Both the position numbers and the translations under genes were made by a program. A stretch of 64,000 nucleotides of DNA, taken from assembly GCA_963835555.1 (NCBI GenBank), contig CAWIGC010000037.1, positions 28,105 through 92,104 on the forward strand, given 5' to 3'. Position 1 is the stretch's first letter. Every line of letters begins with the position of its first letter. This DNA is from Sulfopaludibacter sp963835555. GTDB taxonomy: Bacteria > Acidobacteriota > Terriglobia > Bryobacterales > Bryobacteraceae. Below the pieces are notes generated by a model. That model ran no database searches and was not told the origin of the DNA. It saw only the letters and a program-made list of their open reading frames with translations. Of this stretch, positions 49,936-58,671 are shown piece after piece.

Positions 49936-51618
49936 ATGTCTACTTCCGTTGCAGCGCCTGTCCTGGTTTACGATCGCGTCGAACAGAACCGCCGCTGGAC
50001 GGTCATGCTGGCGCTTATGGCGGTCCTGCTGACCATTCCCTTCGTCTTGGGATTTAGTTTCGCCGTGGCCGAAGGGATTACCTGGCAGGTCAGCCGGCAG
50101 GCGCACCTCACTCGCTTTCATGAACTGCGCATACAGCGCCTCGATCGTCAATCCGACGATCTGGCCAACCACCGCCTGTCTACGCGCGATGTCAGGAGTT
50201 CGCGGGACCGCGATCTGCAAGCGGACCTCAAAGCTGCCGGCGAGTATACGCCCGGCGAGAAGTCCATGCGGCTGGAGATCCTCTCGGTCTTCGCGCTCGG
50301 CTTGACCGCCGTGCTGGGGCTTCTGGTCTGGGGATTCGCCTCGTCACCGGTCAGCAAGCTCCTGGCCATGGTGGGAGCACGTCCCGCCGCCAACGAAGAG
50401 CGCAACGCCCGGAGCATTCTGGAAAAACTCTCCGCCGCCGCCGGACTGCCGGTGCCCGGACTCTACGTGATCGAAAGCCCGTCGCTGAACGCCTTCGCCG
50501 CGGGCATGGATCCCGAGCGCTCCGTCATCGCCGTGACTCGCGGTCTGCTGGCCCTCCTGGATGCGCGCGAACTGGAAGGCGTGCTGGCGCACGAACTCTC
50601 GCATATCGGCAACCGGGATACGCGACTGAATGTAATAACGGCCGCCTTCGCGCTGTTTCTGCGCATGCCTTACCTGATGCGGCAGCGCTCCCGGCAGGGC
50701 CGTCCGCCGGCCAATCCTTTCTTCGGCCGCCCGCGACTGGGCTACTCGCTGCTACTGATTCCGTTGGATATCTACTTCTACCTGATTGCGCCCCTGCTGG
50801 CCGCGATGGTGCGCTCGGCCATCGCACGCAACCGGGAATTCCTGGCCGATGCCGACGCGGCGCGGCTCACCCGTTACCCGGAAGGCCTGATGCGCGCGCT
50901 GGCCAAAATTGCCGGCGCCGGCTCCGCGGTTGTCGCCTCTAATCCCGCGGTATCCCATTTGTATTTCGCCGACCCGGCCGCGGCCGGGGTCGCATCGGGC
51001 CTCTTCCGCGGCCGCCTGTTTGCCACCCACCCGAGCCTCGAGGCTCGCGTGCAACGCCTGTCGGAACTCGGCGCGCCATCCGATACGTTGGAAGCCGCCC
51101 TGGCCGCCGGGCGCGATTTTGCTCGCGACCATCCGCCCCTTCCGCTGCACGAAAGCGCCCCGGCCAACTCCGGCGATGAGCTCGCCCTCATCACTTCCGG
51201 CAATCCCATGGGCAGGGTCTTTCGGGTGGTGAGCGACGATACCACGCCGCTCTACGACCGCGACAGCACCACCTCGATGGTGCTCACCCGCGTGCGAAAA
51301 GGCGACCTCCTGGTGGTGTTCGACGACCCCGGCAAGATGCGCCAGGTGATCACCGCCGACCAGACCTTTGGCTACCTCCCGTTCTCGGTCAAACTGCAGC
51401 GCATCGACATGCTGCCCGCGGAGATTCACAATGCCGGTGCCCGGGAGAGGGCGCTCGCGGCCAGTGAGCCGGAGACCCTGCCCGGGGCTGCCGTACCGGC
51501 GCCCGTCGCAGTGACACGCTTTGGGCTGACGCCCCAGCAACTCGCCGTCTGCGCCGGATTCGGCGTTGTGGTGTTCGCCGCACTGCTGGTCGCCCTACTG
51601 GAGTTCGGGGGCAAGTAG
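49936..51618 (+). CDS. M48 family metallopeptidase (membrane)
   Basis: About 560 residues from ATG 49936. Two N-terminal transmembrane segments (WTVMLALMAVLLTIPFVLGF and FALGLTAVLGLLVWGFAS) are followed by the M48 domain: zinc motif VLAHELSHIGNRDTRL and the third ligand in NREFLADADAARLTRY. Further hydrophobic segments surround the SLLLIPLDIYFYLIAPLLAAM region. The C-terminal 180 residues carry an SH3-like stretch and end in a last membrane helix. HtpX-like proteins remove damaged membrane proteins, but this one has an extra C-terminal domain. Confidence 0.88.
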   Translation: MSTSVAAPVLVYDRVEQNRRWTVMLALMAVLLTIPFVLGFSFAVAEGITWQVSRQAHLTRFHELRIQRLDRQSDDLANHRLSTRDVRSSRDRDLQADLKAAGEYTPGEKSMRLEILSVFALGLTAVLGLLVWGFASSPVSKLLAMVGARPAANEERNARSILEKLSAAAGLPVPGLYVIESPSLNAFAAGMDPERSVIAVTRGLLALLDARELEGVLAHELSHIGNRDTRLNVITAAFALFLRMPYLMRQRSRQGRPPANPFFGRPRLGYSLLLIPLDIYFYLIAPLLAAMVRSAIARNREFLADADAARLTRYPEGLMRALAKIAGAGSAVVASNPAVSHLYFADPAAAGVASGLFRGRLFATHPSLEARVQRLSELGAPSDTLEAALAAGRDFARDHPPLPLHESAPANSGDELALITSGNPMGRVFRVVSDDTTPLYDRDSTTSMVLTRVRKGDLLVVFDDPGKMRQVITADQTFGYLPFSVKLQRIDMLPAEIHNAGARERALAASEPETLPGAAVPAPVAVTRFGLTPQQLAVCAGFGVVVFAALLVALLEFGGK

Positions 51619-52308
51619 CGGCGCTATCCGGTACACCGCAAACCGGCGCAGGCGCACGTGACTCTTCGTGGTCCGGAAGCCGAAATGGCCGCGCGTGTAT
51701 GGCGCTGCATCGGTAAAGTCGAAGATCCGCACGCCGTCCCGGTAATACTGAATGCGGTTGCCCATCGCCACCAGTTGCACGGTCTGCCACACGTTGGGGC
51801 GAAGCAGCACTTCGGGCCTGGTAAGGTCGTGTTCCGGCAGCAGCGGACGATTCCCGGCATCGCCGGTATACCGGCGAAACCGCGTGGTGCTGTTGGTGTT
51901 TCCGCCCTGGCCCACATAATACGTGCGCAGCCGGTCGTAGTCGGCGAATTTGCCGGAGCGCTTGGTGGCAAAAAGGTCATCCGGCGAGCGCGAATCGGTC
52001 GCCATCCAGAAGGCGTTCAGGTCGGAAACCCGGTCGTTGGCGCCTCCGGCCTGCACCATTTGCGCCTCGTATCGAATCAGCACCGGGCCGCTCAATTCGG
52101 GCCGGAACCAAACGGTACAACCGGCAGGCACGTCCACGGAAAGCACACCGTCCCGGGCTTCGACTTTTCCCGGTTGTTCCAGTTCGGCAGTCCACTGCGC
52201 CAGGTTAGCGAAACTGTCGGTGAACAGGACCCGGCCGCGGGTGAATCCACCGTCATCCGCCAGAGCCGCACACGCCAGGGTGCCGGCCAGGAGCGCCGCG
52301 TATCTCAT
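51595..52308 (-). CDS. Secreted concanavalin-like domain protein (DUF6250-like)
   Basis: A 237-residue exported protein (MRYAALLAGTLACAALA). The rest is one beta-sandwich-like domain with FTDSFANLAQWTAELEQPGKVEARDG, RYEAQMVQAGGANDRVSDLNAFWMATD and HFGFRTTKSHVRLRRFAVYRI, a layout I associate with DUF6250/laminin-G-like carbohydrate-binding folds. A polysaccharide-related role is inferred. The stop overlaps the convergent M48 gene by 24 bases. Confidence 0.68.
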   Translation of the reverse strand: MRYAALLAGTLACAALADDGGFTRGRVLFTDSFANLAQWTAELEQPGKVEARDGVLSVDVPAGCTVWFRPELSGPVLIRYEAQMVQAGGANDRVSDLNAFWMATDSRSPDDLFATKRSGKFADYDRLRTYYVGQGGNTNSTTRFRRYTGDAGNRPLLPEHDLTRPEVLLRPNVWQTVQLVAMGNRIQYYRDGVRIFDFTDAAPYTRGHFGFRTTKSHVRLRRFAVYRIAPLLAPELQ

Positions 52309-52315
52309 GCGTCCG

Positions 52316-52321
52316 ATTTTA
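52316..52321 (-). promoter_or_regulatory. -10 element of predicted leaderless promoter (DUF6250-like gene)
   Basis: TAAAAT on the minus strand ends seven bases before ATG 52308. It faces the TAGACT box for the EVE gene within a 46-bp intergenic space. Confidence 0.55.
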
Positions 52322-52341
52322 TCCTGTCCCGGCCGTGCGGT

Positions 52342-52347
52342 TAGACT
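52342..52347 (+). promoter_or_regulatory. -10 element of predicted leaderless promoter (EVE gene)
   Basis: TAGACT ends seven bases before the ATG at 52355; no ribosome-binding site. The two divergent promoters must share or overlap their upstream contacts. Confidence 0.5.
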
Positions 52348-52354
52348 ATGACCT

Positions 52355-52765
52355 ATGAACTATTTCCTGGCCAAGAGCGAGCCCTCCGTCTACTCCATCG
52401 ATGACCTGGAGCGCGACAAAAAAACCGCTTGGGACGGCGTGACCAATCCGCAGGCGGTAAAGAATATTCGCGCGATGAACCCCGGCGACCGGGTCTTCAT
52501 TTACCACAGCGGCGGCGTATCGGCCATCGTCGGCCTGGCCATCGTCCGTTCAGCCCCGCGCGACGATCCCAAAAATCCCAAATCGGCGGTGGTGGACCTG
52601 GAGTATCTGGGGCGCATCGACCCGCCGGCTACGCTGGCGGAGATCAAGCAGTCGAAGCAATTCGACGATTGGGCCCTGGTGCGCCAGGGCAGGCTCTCGA
52701 CCATGGCGGCGCCGCAATCCTTCGTGGACTGGATGCGGGAAAGATATCCCAAGGCCAGGATCTAG
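52355..52765 (+). CDS. EVE domain protein
   Basis: A 136-residue protein made of one EVE (PUA-like) domain: MNYFLAKSEPSVYSIDDLERD, WDGVTNPQAVKNIRAMNPGDRVFIYHSG, IVGLAIVRSAPRDDP and LSTMAAPQSFVDWM. EVE domains recognise modified bases in DNA or RNA. Stand-alone members are widespread with no fixed role. Length is normal. Confidence 0.93.
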   Translation: MNYFLAKSEPSVYSIDDLERDKKTAWDGVTNPQAVKNIRAMNPGDRVFIYHSGGVSAIVGLAIVRSAPRDDPKNPKSAVVDLEYLGRIDPPATLAEIKQSKQFDDWALVRQGRLSTMAAPQSFVDWMRERYPKARI

Positions 52766-52770
52766 GCTGT

Positions 52771-52776
52771 CATAAT
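52771..52776 (+). promoter_or_regulatory. -10 element of predicted leaderless promoter (serine hydrolase 52783)
   Basis: CATAAT ends six bases before GTG 52783, with no ribosome-binding site in the 17-base gap after the EVE gene. Confidence 0.45.
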
Positions 52777-52782
52777 AGCCTC

Positions 52783-54147
52783 GTGCGTTCTCTGCTTTTG
52801 TTGACTGTTGCCCTGCCGCTGGCCGCGCAGCAGGGTTCCGACCTGGACCGCAAACTCTCCGACAAGATTTCCACCACCCTGAAAGATACCGGCGCGCCCA
52901 GCGTCTCGGTGGCCTTGGTGAAGGAGGGGCAACTGGTGTTCGCCAGGGCATTCGGCAAGGCGAGTATCGACCCGGACCGCCCGGCAACTCCCGATACCCG
53001 CTATGCCGTTGGCTCCATCAGCAAGCAATTCACCGCGGCGGCCCTGCTGCTGGCGCAGGAGGAAGGCAAGCTCTCCCTGGACGACCGCGTTTCGCAATAC
53101 TTCCCCGCCCTGACCCGCGCCGCCGAAATCAGCATCCGCCAACTGCTCACGCATACTTCGGGCTACGAGGATTATGCGCCTCAGGACTACATCATTCCCG
53201 ACTGGCTGCGGCCCATGACCCCGCAGGCCATTCTGGATCGCTGGGCCAAAAAGCCGCTGAATTTCGACCCCGGCGTCAAATGGCAATACAGCAATACCAA
53301 TTACGTGCTGGCGGGAGAGATTTTCGAAAAGGCATCCGGGCAGCCGCTGCTGGCGTTTCTGCATGACCGTATCTTCCAGCCCTTGGGAATGCAGTCCGCC
53401 GGCGATTGCGCCGAAGGAGCGCCAACCGATGCCGCCGCCTACACCCGGTTCGCGTTGGGTCCGCCGCGGCCGGTGAAGCGCGAAGCTCCCGGCTGGTACT
53501 TCGCCGCCGGGGAACTCTGCATGACGCCCGGCGACCTCGCCAAATGGGACATCGCCTTTTTGCAGCACCGCATTCTGTCGCAGAAATCCTATGCCGAGTT
53601 CACCCGCGAGGCCCGCCTGAAAAATGGGGATTACACGCACTACGCCCTCGGCCTCCAAGTGGGCGAGTTCAACCGGATCCCGCTGATTTCGCATTCCGGC
53701 GAGGTCTCCGGCTTCATCTCCTATAACGGCGTGTATCCCACGCGCAACGGCGCCGTCGTGGTGCTGACCAACGAAGATGGCATCAACCTCATCGGCCCGG
53801 TCTCGTCCCAGGTGGCCACCCTTGCGTTCCAGCCGGAAGAACCGGCGGCGGACCCCAAGGTCACCGAACAGGTGAAGACCCTGCTGGAAGCGTTCCGCGC
53901 CGGCAAAATCGATCGCAGCCTGTTCACCGCCAACGCGAATTCCTATTTCACCGCGGCCGCCCTGCGCGATATTCGTACTTCGCTCGCGGGCTTGGGCAAA
54001 TTGAAATCGGTCACCCGGACCAGCGAAGGCCTGCGCGGCGGCATGACTCATCGCGGATATCGCGCCACCTACGCCAAAAAGAGCATGTCCCTGAACATTT
54101 ACGCGATGCCCGACGGCAAGTACGAACAGTTCATGATTGAAGAGTAA
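52783..54147 (+). CDS. Exported serine hydrolase, beta-lactamase fold
   Basis: About 454 residues from GTG 52783 (RSLLLLTVALPLAAQ, a signal peptide). Catalytic S-x-x-K is in VGSISKQFTAAALL near residue 75, Y-x-N in WQYSNTNYVLAGEI, and a HSGEVSGF segment corresponds to the third motif. The last 110 residues form a separate small alpha/beta domain, common in this acidobacterial group. It probably cleaves esters or D-amino-acid peptides. Confidence 0.9.
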   Translation: MRSLLLLTVALPLAAQQGSDLDRKLSDKISTTLKDTGAPSVSVALVKEGQLVFARAFGKASIDPDRPATPDTRYAVGSISKQFTAAALLLAQEEGKLSLDDRVSQYFPALTRAAEISIRQLLTHTSGYEDYAPQDYIIPDWLRPMTPQAILDRWAKKPLNFDPGVKWQYSNTNYVLAGEIFEKASGQPLLAFLHDRIFQPLGMQSAGDCAEGAPTDAAAYTRFALGPPRPVKREAPGWYFAAGELCMTPGDLAKWDIAFLQHRILSQKSYAEFTREARLKNGDYTHYALGLQVGEFNRIPLISHSGEVSGFISYNGVYPTRNGAVVVLTNEDGINLIGPVSSQVATLAFQPEEPAADPKVTEQVKTLLEAFRAGKIDRSLFTANANSYFTAAALRDIRTSLAGLGKLKSVTRTSEGLRGGMTHRGYRATYAKKSMSLNIYAMPDGKYEQFMIEE

Positions 54148-54173
54148 GCGCTCCGCAACGGCCCGTAGTTTGC

Positions 54174-54179
54174 TAAGAT
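54174..54179 (+). promoter_or_regulatory. -10 element of predicted leaderless promoter (VWA gene 54189)
   Basis: TAAGAT ends nine bases before ATG 54189; no ribosome-binding site is visible. Confidence 0.45.
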
Positions 54180-54188
54180 TCCGGACGG

Positions 54189-55247
54189 ATGCGTGTTGTC
54201 ACCCTCGCCCTGTTAAGCGCGTGCGCCCTCTGGTCCCAGTTCCGCAGCACCGTCCCGCTGGTAGTTGCCCCCACCACCGTCACCGATTCCAAAGGTCATT
54301 ACGTGGACGGCCTGGACGCGCCCGACTTGACCCTTTACGACGACAATGTGCCCCAGGCCATACACATGGACTGGATGACGTTTCCCATTTCGCTGGTGGT
54401 GGCGGTGCAGACCAGCGATAATTCGGGGGCGGTCCTGGACAAGTTGGCCGGCAGCGGCATTCTGTTTACCCAGTTATTGGCCGGCGACTCGGGTGAGACG
54501 GCTGTAATCAGCTTCAGCAACGGCGTGACCGTACACCAGAATTTCACCACCGATGGTGACAAGGTCATCGACGCCATGAAGCGGATTCACATGGAGGGCG
54601 GCAGCGCGCCGGCTCTGGATGCAATTCGCAAGGCGCTGGAGATGCTGAGCCACTCCCAACCCGGCCGCCGTCATATCATTTTCATGATTGCCGAAAAACG
54701 CGATCGCGGCAGCGCGGCGCAACTGTCCGACGTCATGGAGGAGGCGCAGCGGCAGAACGCGGCGATCTACTGGCTGACCTATTCGCCCTTTCTGGAGCCG
54801 TTTACCGCCAGGCCCAAGACCAAGGTGCCGCCCGGATCGGAACGGTGGCGGAAACCGGAAGAGTTGGAAAAGGACCGCGAGAAATCCAAGACGCTGAGAG
54901 GCAAGGTGGAGGACAAGCGTACGCTGGAAAAGGACGGGGAACTGGTTCCGCGGGATATCGGCCCCGGAGGACTGATCTATGCGCTCGGAGAGCTCTTTCA
55001 CATGACCAGGCCGGATCTGGCCGACCTGTTCACCAAAACCACCGGCGGCACGACCGATACGTTTCTCAAGAAGGACGCTCTGGAGAAAGCCATCGAAGCC
55101 ATCGGCAGGGAAGTGCACCGCCAGTACATCCTCAGCTTCGAACCGCACAACACGGAAGCCGGCAAATTCCACACGATCAGGGTGGAAGTCCGCGACCGCC
55201 CCGGGCTCCATGTAAAGACACGCGCAGGGTACTGGGCCGTTCAGTGA
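54189..55247 (+). CDS. VWA-domain protein (acidobacterial VWFA-related type), degenerate MIDAS
   Basis: A 352-residue exported protein (MRVVTLALLSACALWSQ). It has the same build as the protein at 20357-21271: a DLTLYDDNVPQAI beta part, then a VWA domain. Here the MIDAS aspartate motif is replaced (VVAVQTSDNSGAV), and a long charged insert lies before the C-terminal REVHRQYILSFEP section. Metal-dependent ligand binding is therefore doubtful. Partner unknown. Confidence 0.83.
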   Translation: MRVVTLALLSACALWSQFRSTVPLVVAPTTVTDSKGHYVDGLDAPDLTLYDDNVPQAIHMDWMTFPISLVVAVQTSDNSGAVLDKLAGSGILFTQLLAGDSGETAVISFSNGVTVHQNFTTDGDKVIDAMKRIHMEGGSAPALDAIRKALEMLSHSQPGRRHIIFMIAEKRDRGSAAQLSDVMEEAQRQNAAIYWLTYSPFLEPFTARPKTKVPPGSERWRKPEELEKDREKSKTLRGKVEDKRTLEKDGELVPRDIGPGGLIYALGELFHMTRPDLADLFTKTTGGTTDTFLKKDALEKAIEAIGREVHRQYILSFEPHNTEAGKFHTIRVEVRDRPGLHVKTRAGYWAVQ

Positions 55248-55263
55248 GCACACCAATGCGCTT

Positions 55264-55283
55264 GGCAGGCGGAACCGCCTGCC
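55264..55283. terminator. GC hairpin between convergent genes
   Basis: GGCAGGCGGAACCGCCTGCC is a perfect inverted repeat between the convergent VWA and zinc-ribbon genes. There is no T tract on either side, so it may stop transcription only weakly. Confidence 0.4.
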
Positions 55284-55316
55284 AGAACGCGCGTCACATC
55301 TGTAACGAATCGAAAG

Positions 55317-55628
55317 CTATCGATTCCCGCCGACGGCCATACCGGTCGCCTTGCGAGTCAGGAAGCATTCCCGGCAATATACCGGTCGTCCCTGAGTCGG
55401 CTTAAATGGTACCGTGGTTTCCCGGCCACACTGAGAACAGGTGGTCATGGTTTCGGTTTTCGCAAAACCCGAACCCGGACTTCCCTGGCGCTTGGTTTTG
55501 CAAGTCTTACACCGCTTGGGTTCGTTCTTGAAATTCTTGTCGTGGAAGAAGTGCTGTTCTCCCGCTGTGAATACGAAATCTGCCCCGCAGTCTGCACACT
55601 TTAGAACGCGGTCCTGAAACTCCGCCAT
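55317..55628 (-). CDS. Zinc-ribbon protein
   Basis: A 103-residue cytoplasmic protein with two four-cysteine sites: LKCADCGADFVFTAGEQHFF with KRCKTCKTKR, and TTCSQCGRETTVPF with PVYCRECF. Such CxxC-x(n)-CxxC proteins are common near ribosomal or stress genes and have no settled role; they may bind nucleic acid. rpsU lies just upstream in the same direction, separated by a terminator. Confidence 0.85.
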   Translation of the reverse strand: MAEFQDRVLKCADCGADFVFTAGEQHFFHDKNFKNEPKRCKTCKTKRQGSPGSGFAKTETMTTCSQCGRETTVPFKPTQGRPVYCRECFLTRKATGMAVGGNR

Positions 55629-55672
55629 ATCAACGTTGCCCCGTGATCAACCTGAATTGTTGTCGGATTTAG

Positions 55673-55702
55673 AAACGGCGGGGCCTCGCAGCCCCGCCGT
55701 TT
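55673..55702 (-). terminator. Rho-independent terminator of rpsU
   Basis: AAACGGCGGGGC and GCCCCGCCGTTT pair perfectly over 12 bp around a six-base loop. On the minus strand the stem ends in TTT and continues CTAAAT. It lies five bases past the rpsU stop codon. Confidence 0.85.
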
Positions 55703-55707
55703 CGGGT

Positions 55708-55905
55708 TTACTCAATTTCCCGGCGATTCTTCTTCCGGTTCCGTTTGCGGGCCAGCGCCTGCTTAGCCCGGAGCTTCTCTCCTGGCTTCAAGTAGAAGGA
55801 GTGACGTTTCACCTCCTTAATAATGTCCTCTTGCTGGACCTTACGCTTGAAGCGGCGAAGGGCATTTTCTAATGTCTCGCCCTCCTGAAGCTTTACTTCA
55901 GCCAA
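55708..55905 (-). CDS. rpsU: 30S ribosomal protein S21
   Basis: A 65-residue basic protein with the S21 hallmarks EVKLQEGETLENALRRFKRKVQQEDIIKEVKRHSFYLKPGEKLRAKQALARKR. The start is TTG 55905, preceded by a strong GGGAGGTG, rather than the ATG 18 bases upstream, which would add GGVFR. It is a small-subunit protein involved in initiation. The 227 bases up to the divergent glgC gene hold its promoter region, in which I cannot fix boxes with certainty. Confidence 0.95.
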   Translation of the reverse strand: MAEVKLQEGETLENALRRFKRKVQQEDIIKEVKRHSFYLKPGEKLRAKQALARKRNRKKNRREIE

Positions 55906-56132
55906 ACGAAATACACCTCCCAACTAGACCATAAATTCCGGTGCGGGTATTGGAATCGCGAGGTCCTCCATCACCCGATGTGAGGCCTATCCCCAAAAAT
56001 CCTACACGGCGCACAGAAGGTACTGATATCATAGGTGGTTGACAGATAAAGTCAAGTCCAAAATTACAACCGCAATACGGCGCAGCCGTGAGAATTTCCA
56101 GATACACTTTCTTTTCAGAGGTTTAGACTGAA

Positions 56133-57338
56133 ATGGAAAATGTACTAGCAATCCTGTTGGCTGGGGGTGCCGGGGAGCGTCTGTATCCTTTAACGAAGGA
56201 TACCGCCAAGCCGGCCGTTCCATTCGGGGGGGCTTACCGAATCATCGACTTCACCCTGTCGAATTGTATAAACTCCGACGTTCGCCGCATTCTCATCCTA
56301 ACACAATATAAATCCCTGGAACTGGTACGCCACATTCGCGATGGGTGGAACATTCTGTCCGCCGAAGTGGGTGAATACATTGAAGTTCTGCCGCCCATGA
56401 AACGGGTGCACGAGGATTGGTACCAGGGCACCGCGGACGCCGTTTTCCAAAACTTCCAGAGCATCGAAGCCGAGGCGCCCGACCACACCCTCATTCTGTC
56501 CGCCGACCACATCTACAAGATGAACTACCACGAGATGCTGGACTGGCATCACGATACTGGGGCCGACGTCACCATTGCGACCATTCAGGTTCCCCCCTCG
56601 GAAGCCGGCCGGTACGGAGTTGCTGAAATTTTAGACGATTACCGCGTGGTGGGCTTCGAGGAAAAACCCCAGCATGGCAATCCCAAACGCTCGCGATTCG
56701 ACAGCACCATGGTGAGCGCCTCCATGGGAATTTACCTGTTCGCGACGGACGTATTGCTGGCGGCGCTGCATGAGGATGCGCAAGATCCGCAATCCAGCCA
56801 CGATTTCGCCCGCGATGTGCTGCCCCGCCTGCTGGGAAGCCGCCGCGTGATTGCGTACGATTTCCGCGACCTCAATGCCAAGCAGGTGCGGTACTGGCGG
56901 GACGTCGGCACGCTGGACGCCTATTACGAGGCGAATATGGATCTGGTGGACGTCGTGCCCGAGTTCAACCTCTATGACCACCGGTGGATCATCCGCACCA
57001 AAGTGACCCAGCAACCACCCGCCAAGTTCGTCTTCGCCCAGGAAGGGCGGCGGATGGGAGTCGCGGTGGATTCGATTGTGAGCGCCGGCGTGATTGTCTC
57101 CGGCGGGCGCGTTCTGCACAGCATTCTCTCGCCGGGCGTGCGGGTGAACAGCTATTGCGAGGTGGAGTATTCGATCTTGATGCCCGGCGTGGAAGTGGGG
57201 CGATACAGCCGGATTCGCCGGGCCATTCTGAACACCGGCGTGAAGATCCCGGATTCCAGCGTGATTGGATTCGACCTGGAAGCGGACCGCGCCAAGGGTT
57301 ATCACATCACCGAATGCGGCATCGTGGTGGTGGCGTAG
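56133..57338 (+). CDS. glgC: Glucose-1-phosphate adenylyltransferase
   Basis: A 401-residue enzyme making ADP-glucose, the first step of glycogen synthesis. N-terminal nucleotidyltransferase motifs are LLAGGAGERLYPLTKDTAKPAVPFGGAYRIIDF, HEDWYQGTADAVFQN and ILSADHIYKMNY. The C-terminal left-handed beta-helix has hexapeptide-type turns (VIVSGGRVLHSILSPGVRVNSYCEVEYSILMPGV). Length and order are as in bacterial GlgC. eno follows after 49 bases. Confidence 0.96.
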   Translation: MENVLAILLAGGAGERLYPLTKDTAKPAVPFGGAYRIIDFTLSNCINSDVRRILILTQYKSLELVRHIRDGWNILSAEVGEYIEVLPPMKRVHEDWYQGTADAVFQNFQSIEAEAPDHTLILSADHIYKMNYHEMLDWHHDTGADVTIATIQVPPSEAGRYGVAEILDDYRVVGFEEKPQHGNPKRSRFDSTMVSASMGIYLFATDVLLAALHEDAQDPQSSHDFARDVLPRLLGSRRVIAYDFRDLNAKQVRYWRDVGTLDAYYEANMDLVDVVPEFNLYDHRWIIRTKVTQQPPAKFVFAQEGRRMGVAVDSIVSAGVIVSGGRVLHSILSPGVRVNSYCEVEYSILMPGVEVGRYSRIRRAILNTGVKIPDSSVIGFDLEADRAKGYHITECGIVVVA

Positions 57339-57387
57339 TACGACCGGCCTCCCGGCCTGTCGCGGCTTAGTTTTTTAGGAGCGTACT

Positions 57388-58671
57388 TTGACAACGATTG
57401 TAAAGGTAACTGGAAGAGAGATTCTGGATTCGCGTGGCAATCCCACAGTGGAAGCGGATGTTTATCTGGCGGACGGAAGCATGGGACGGGCCGCGGTGCC
57501 CTCCGGCGCATCCACCGGCGAACACGAAGCCGTGGAACTGCGCGACGGCGACAAGTCCCGGTATCAGGGTAAAGGCACGCTGAAGGCGACCAGCCACATC
57601 AACGGGGAGATCGCCACCGCTCTGCATGGCAAGGATGCGGCGCAGCAGACCGAGATTGACGCAATCATGATCGAACTCGACGGCACGGACAACAAGGGCC
57701 GTCTGGGTGCGAATGCTATTTTGGCGGTATCCATGGCGGCGGCCCGCGCGGCCGCGGCGGCCCAGCGTACCCCGCTGTATCGCTATCTGGGCGGCGTGGG
57801 CGCGAGCATTCTGCCCGTACCCATGATGAACATCATCAACGGCGGCGCTCACGCGGACAACTCGGTGGACGTGCAGGAGTTCATGATCGCTCCCTTCGGC
57901 GCCACCAGGTTCAGCGAAGCGCTGCGTATGGGCGTGGAAGTGTTCCATACCCTGAAAAAGGTGCTCAGCAAGAAAGGCTATTCGACTGCCGTGGGCGATG
58001 AAGGCGGATTCGCCCCCATGCTCAAAAGCAATGAAGAGGCCATCGAGTCGGTTCTGGAAGCGATTGCCCAAGCCGGTTACCAGCCAGGCAGCCAGATCGG
58101 CGTCTGCCTGGACCCGGCGGCCAGCGAGTTCTTCGAGGACGGCAAGTATTTCTTCAAGAAGAGCGACAAGAGCCGCCGCAGCAGCGAACAGATGGTGGAG
58201 TTTTGGGCCAACTGGGTGCGGCAGTATCCCGCGATTCTTTCCATTGAAGACGGCATGAGCGAGGAAGACTGGTCCGGCTGGAAACTGCTCACCGACACGG
58301 TCGGCAAGAAGATTCAGCTCGTGGGAGACGATATCTTCGTGACCAACCCGGCAATCTTCCGCCGCGGCATCGACCAGGGTATCGCCAATTCCATTCTGAT
58401 CAAGGTTAACCAGATCGGCACCCTGACCGAGACCCTGGCCGCCATGCAGATGGCCTCGGCCGCCGGTTATACGTCCGTGGTCTCGCACCGCTCCGGGGAG
58501 ACGGAAGATCCCTTTATCGCCGACCTGGTGGTAGCCACCGGCGCGGGCCAGATCAAGACCGGCTCGGCCAGCCGCACCGATCGCATCGCCAAGTACAACC
58601 AGTTGCTGCGCATTGAAGAGCGGCTCGGGAGTTCGGCACAGTTCCTGGGCAGAAAGGCGTTCCGGCAGTGA
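57388..58671 (+). CDS. eno: Enolase
   Basis: A 427-residue enolase converting 2-phosphoglycerate to phosphoenolpyruvate. It starts at TTG 57388, seven bases after TTAGGAG. Signatures are REILDSRGNPTVEADVYL, GASTGEHEAVELRDGD, VGDEGGFAPML, SIEDGMSEEDWSGW and VVSHRSGETEDPFIADL. Length is normal and the metal and catalytic residues appear intact. It overlaps gpmA by four bases. Confidence 0.97.
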   Translation: MTTIVKVTGREILDSRGNPTVEADVYLADGSMGRAAVPSGASTGEHEAVELRDGDKSRYQGKGTLKATSHINGEIATALHGKDAAQQTEIDAIMIELDGTDNKGRLGANAILAVSMAAARAAAAAQRTPLYRYLGGVGASILPVPMMNIINGGAHADNSVDVQEFMIAPFGATRFSEALRMGVEVFHTLKKVLSKKGYSTAVGDEGGFAPMLKSNEEAIESVLEAIAQAGYQPGSQIGVCLDPAASEFFEDGKYFFKKSDKSRRSSEQMVEFWANWVRQYPAILSIEDGMSEEDWSGWKLLTDTVGKKIQLVGDDIFVTNPAIFRRGIDQGIANSILIKVNQIGTLTETLAAMQMASAAGYTSVVSHRSGETEDPFIADLVVATGAGQIKTGSASRTDRIAKYNQLLRIEERLGSSAQFLGRKAFRQ

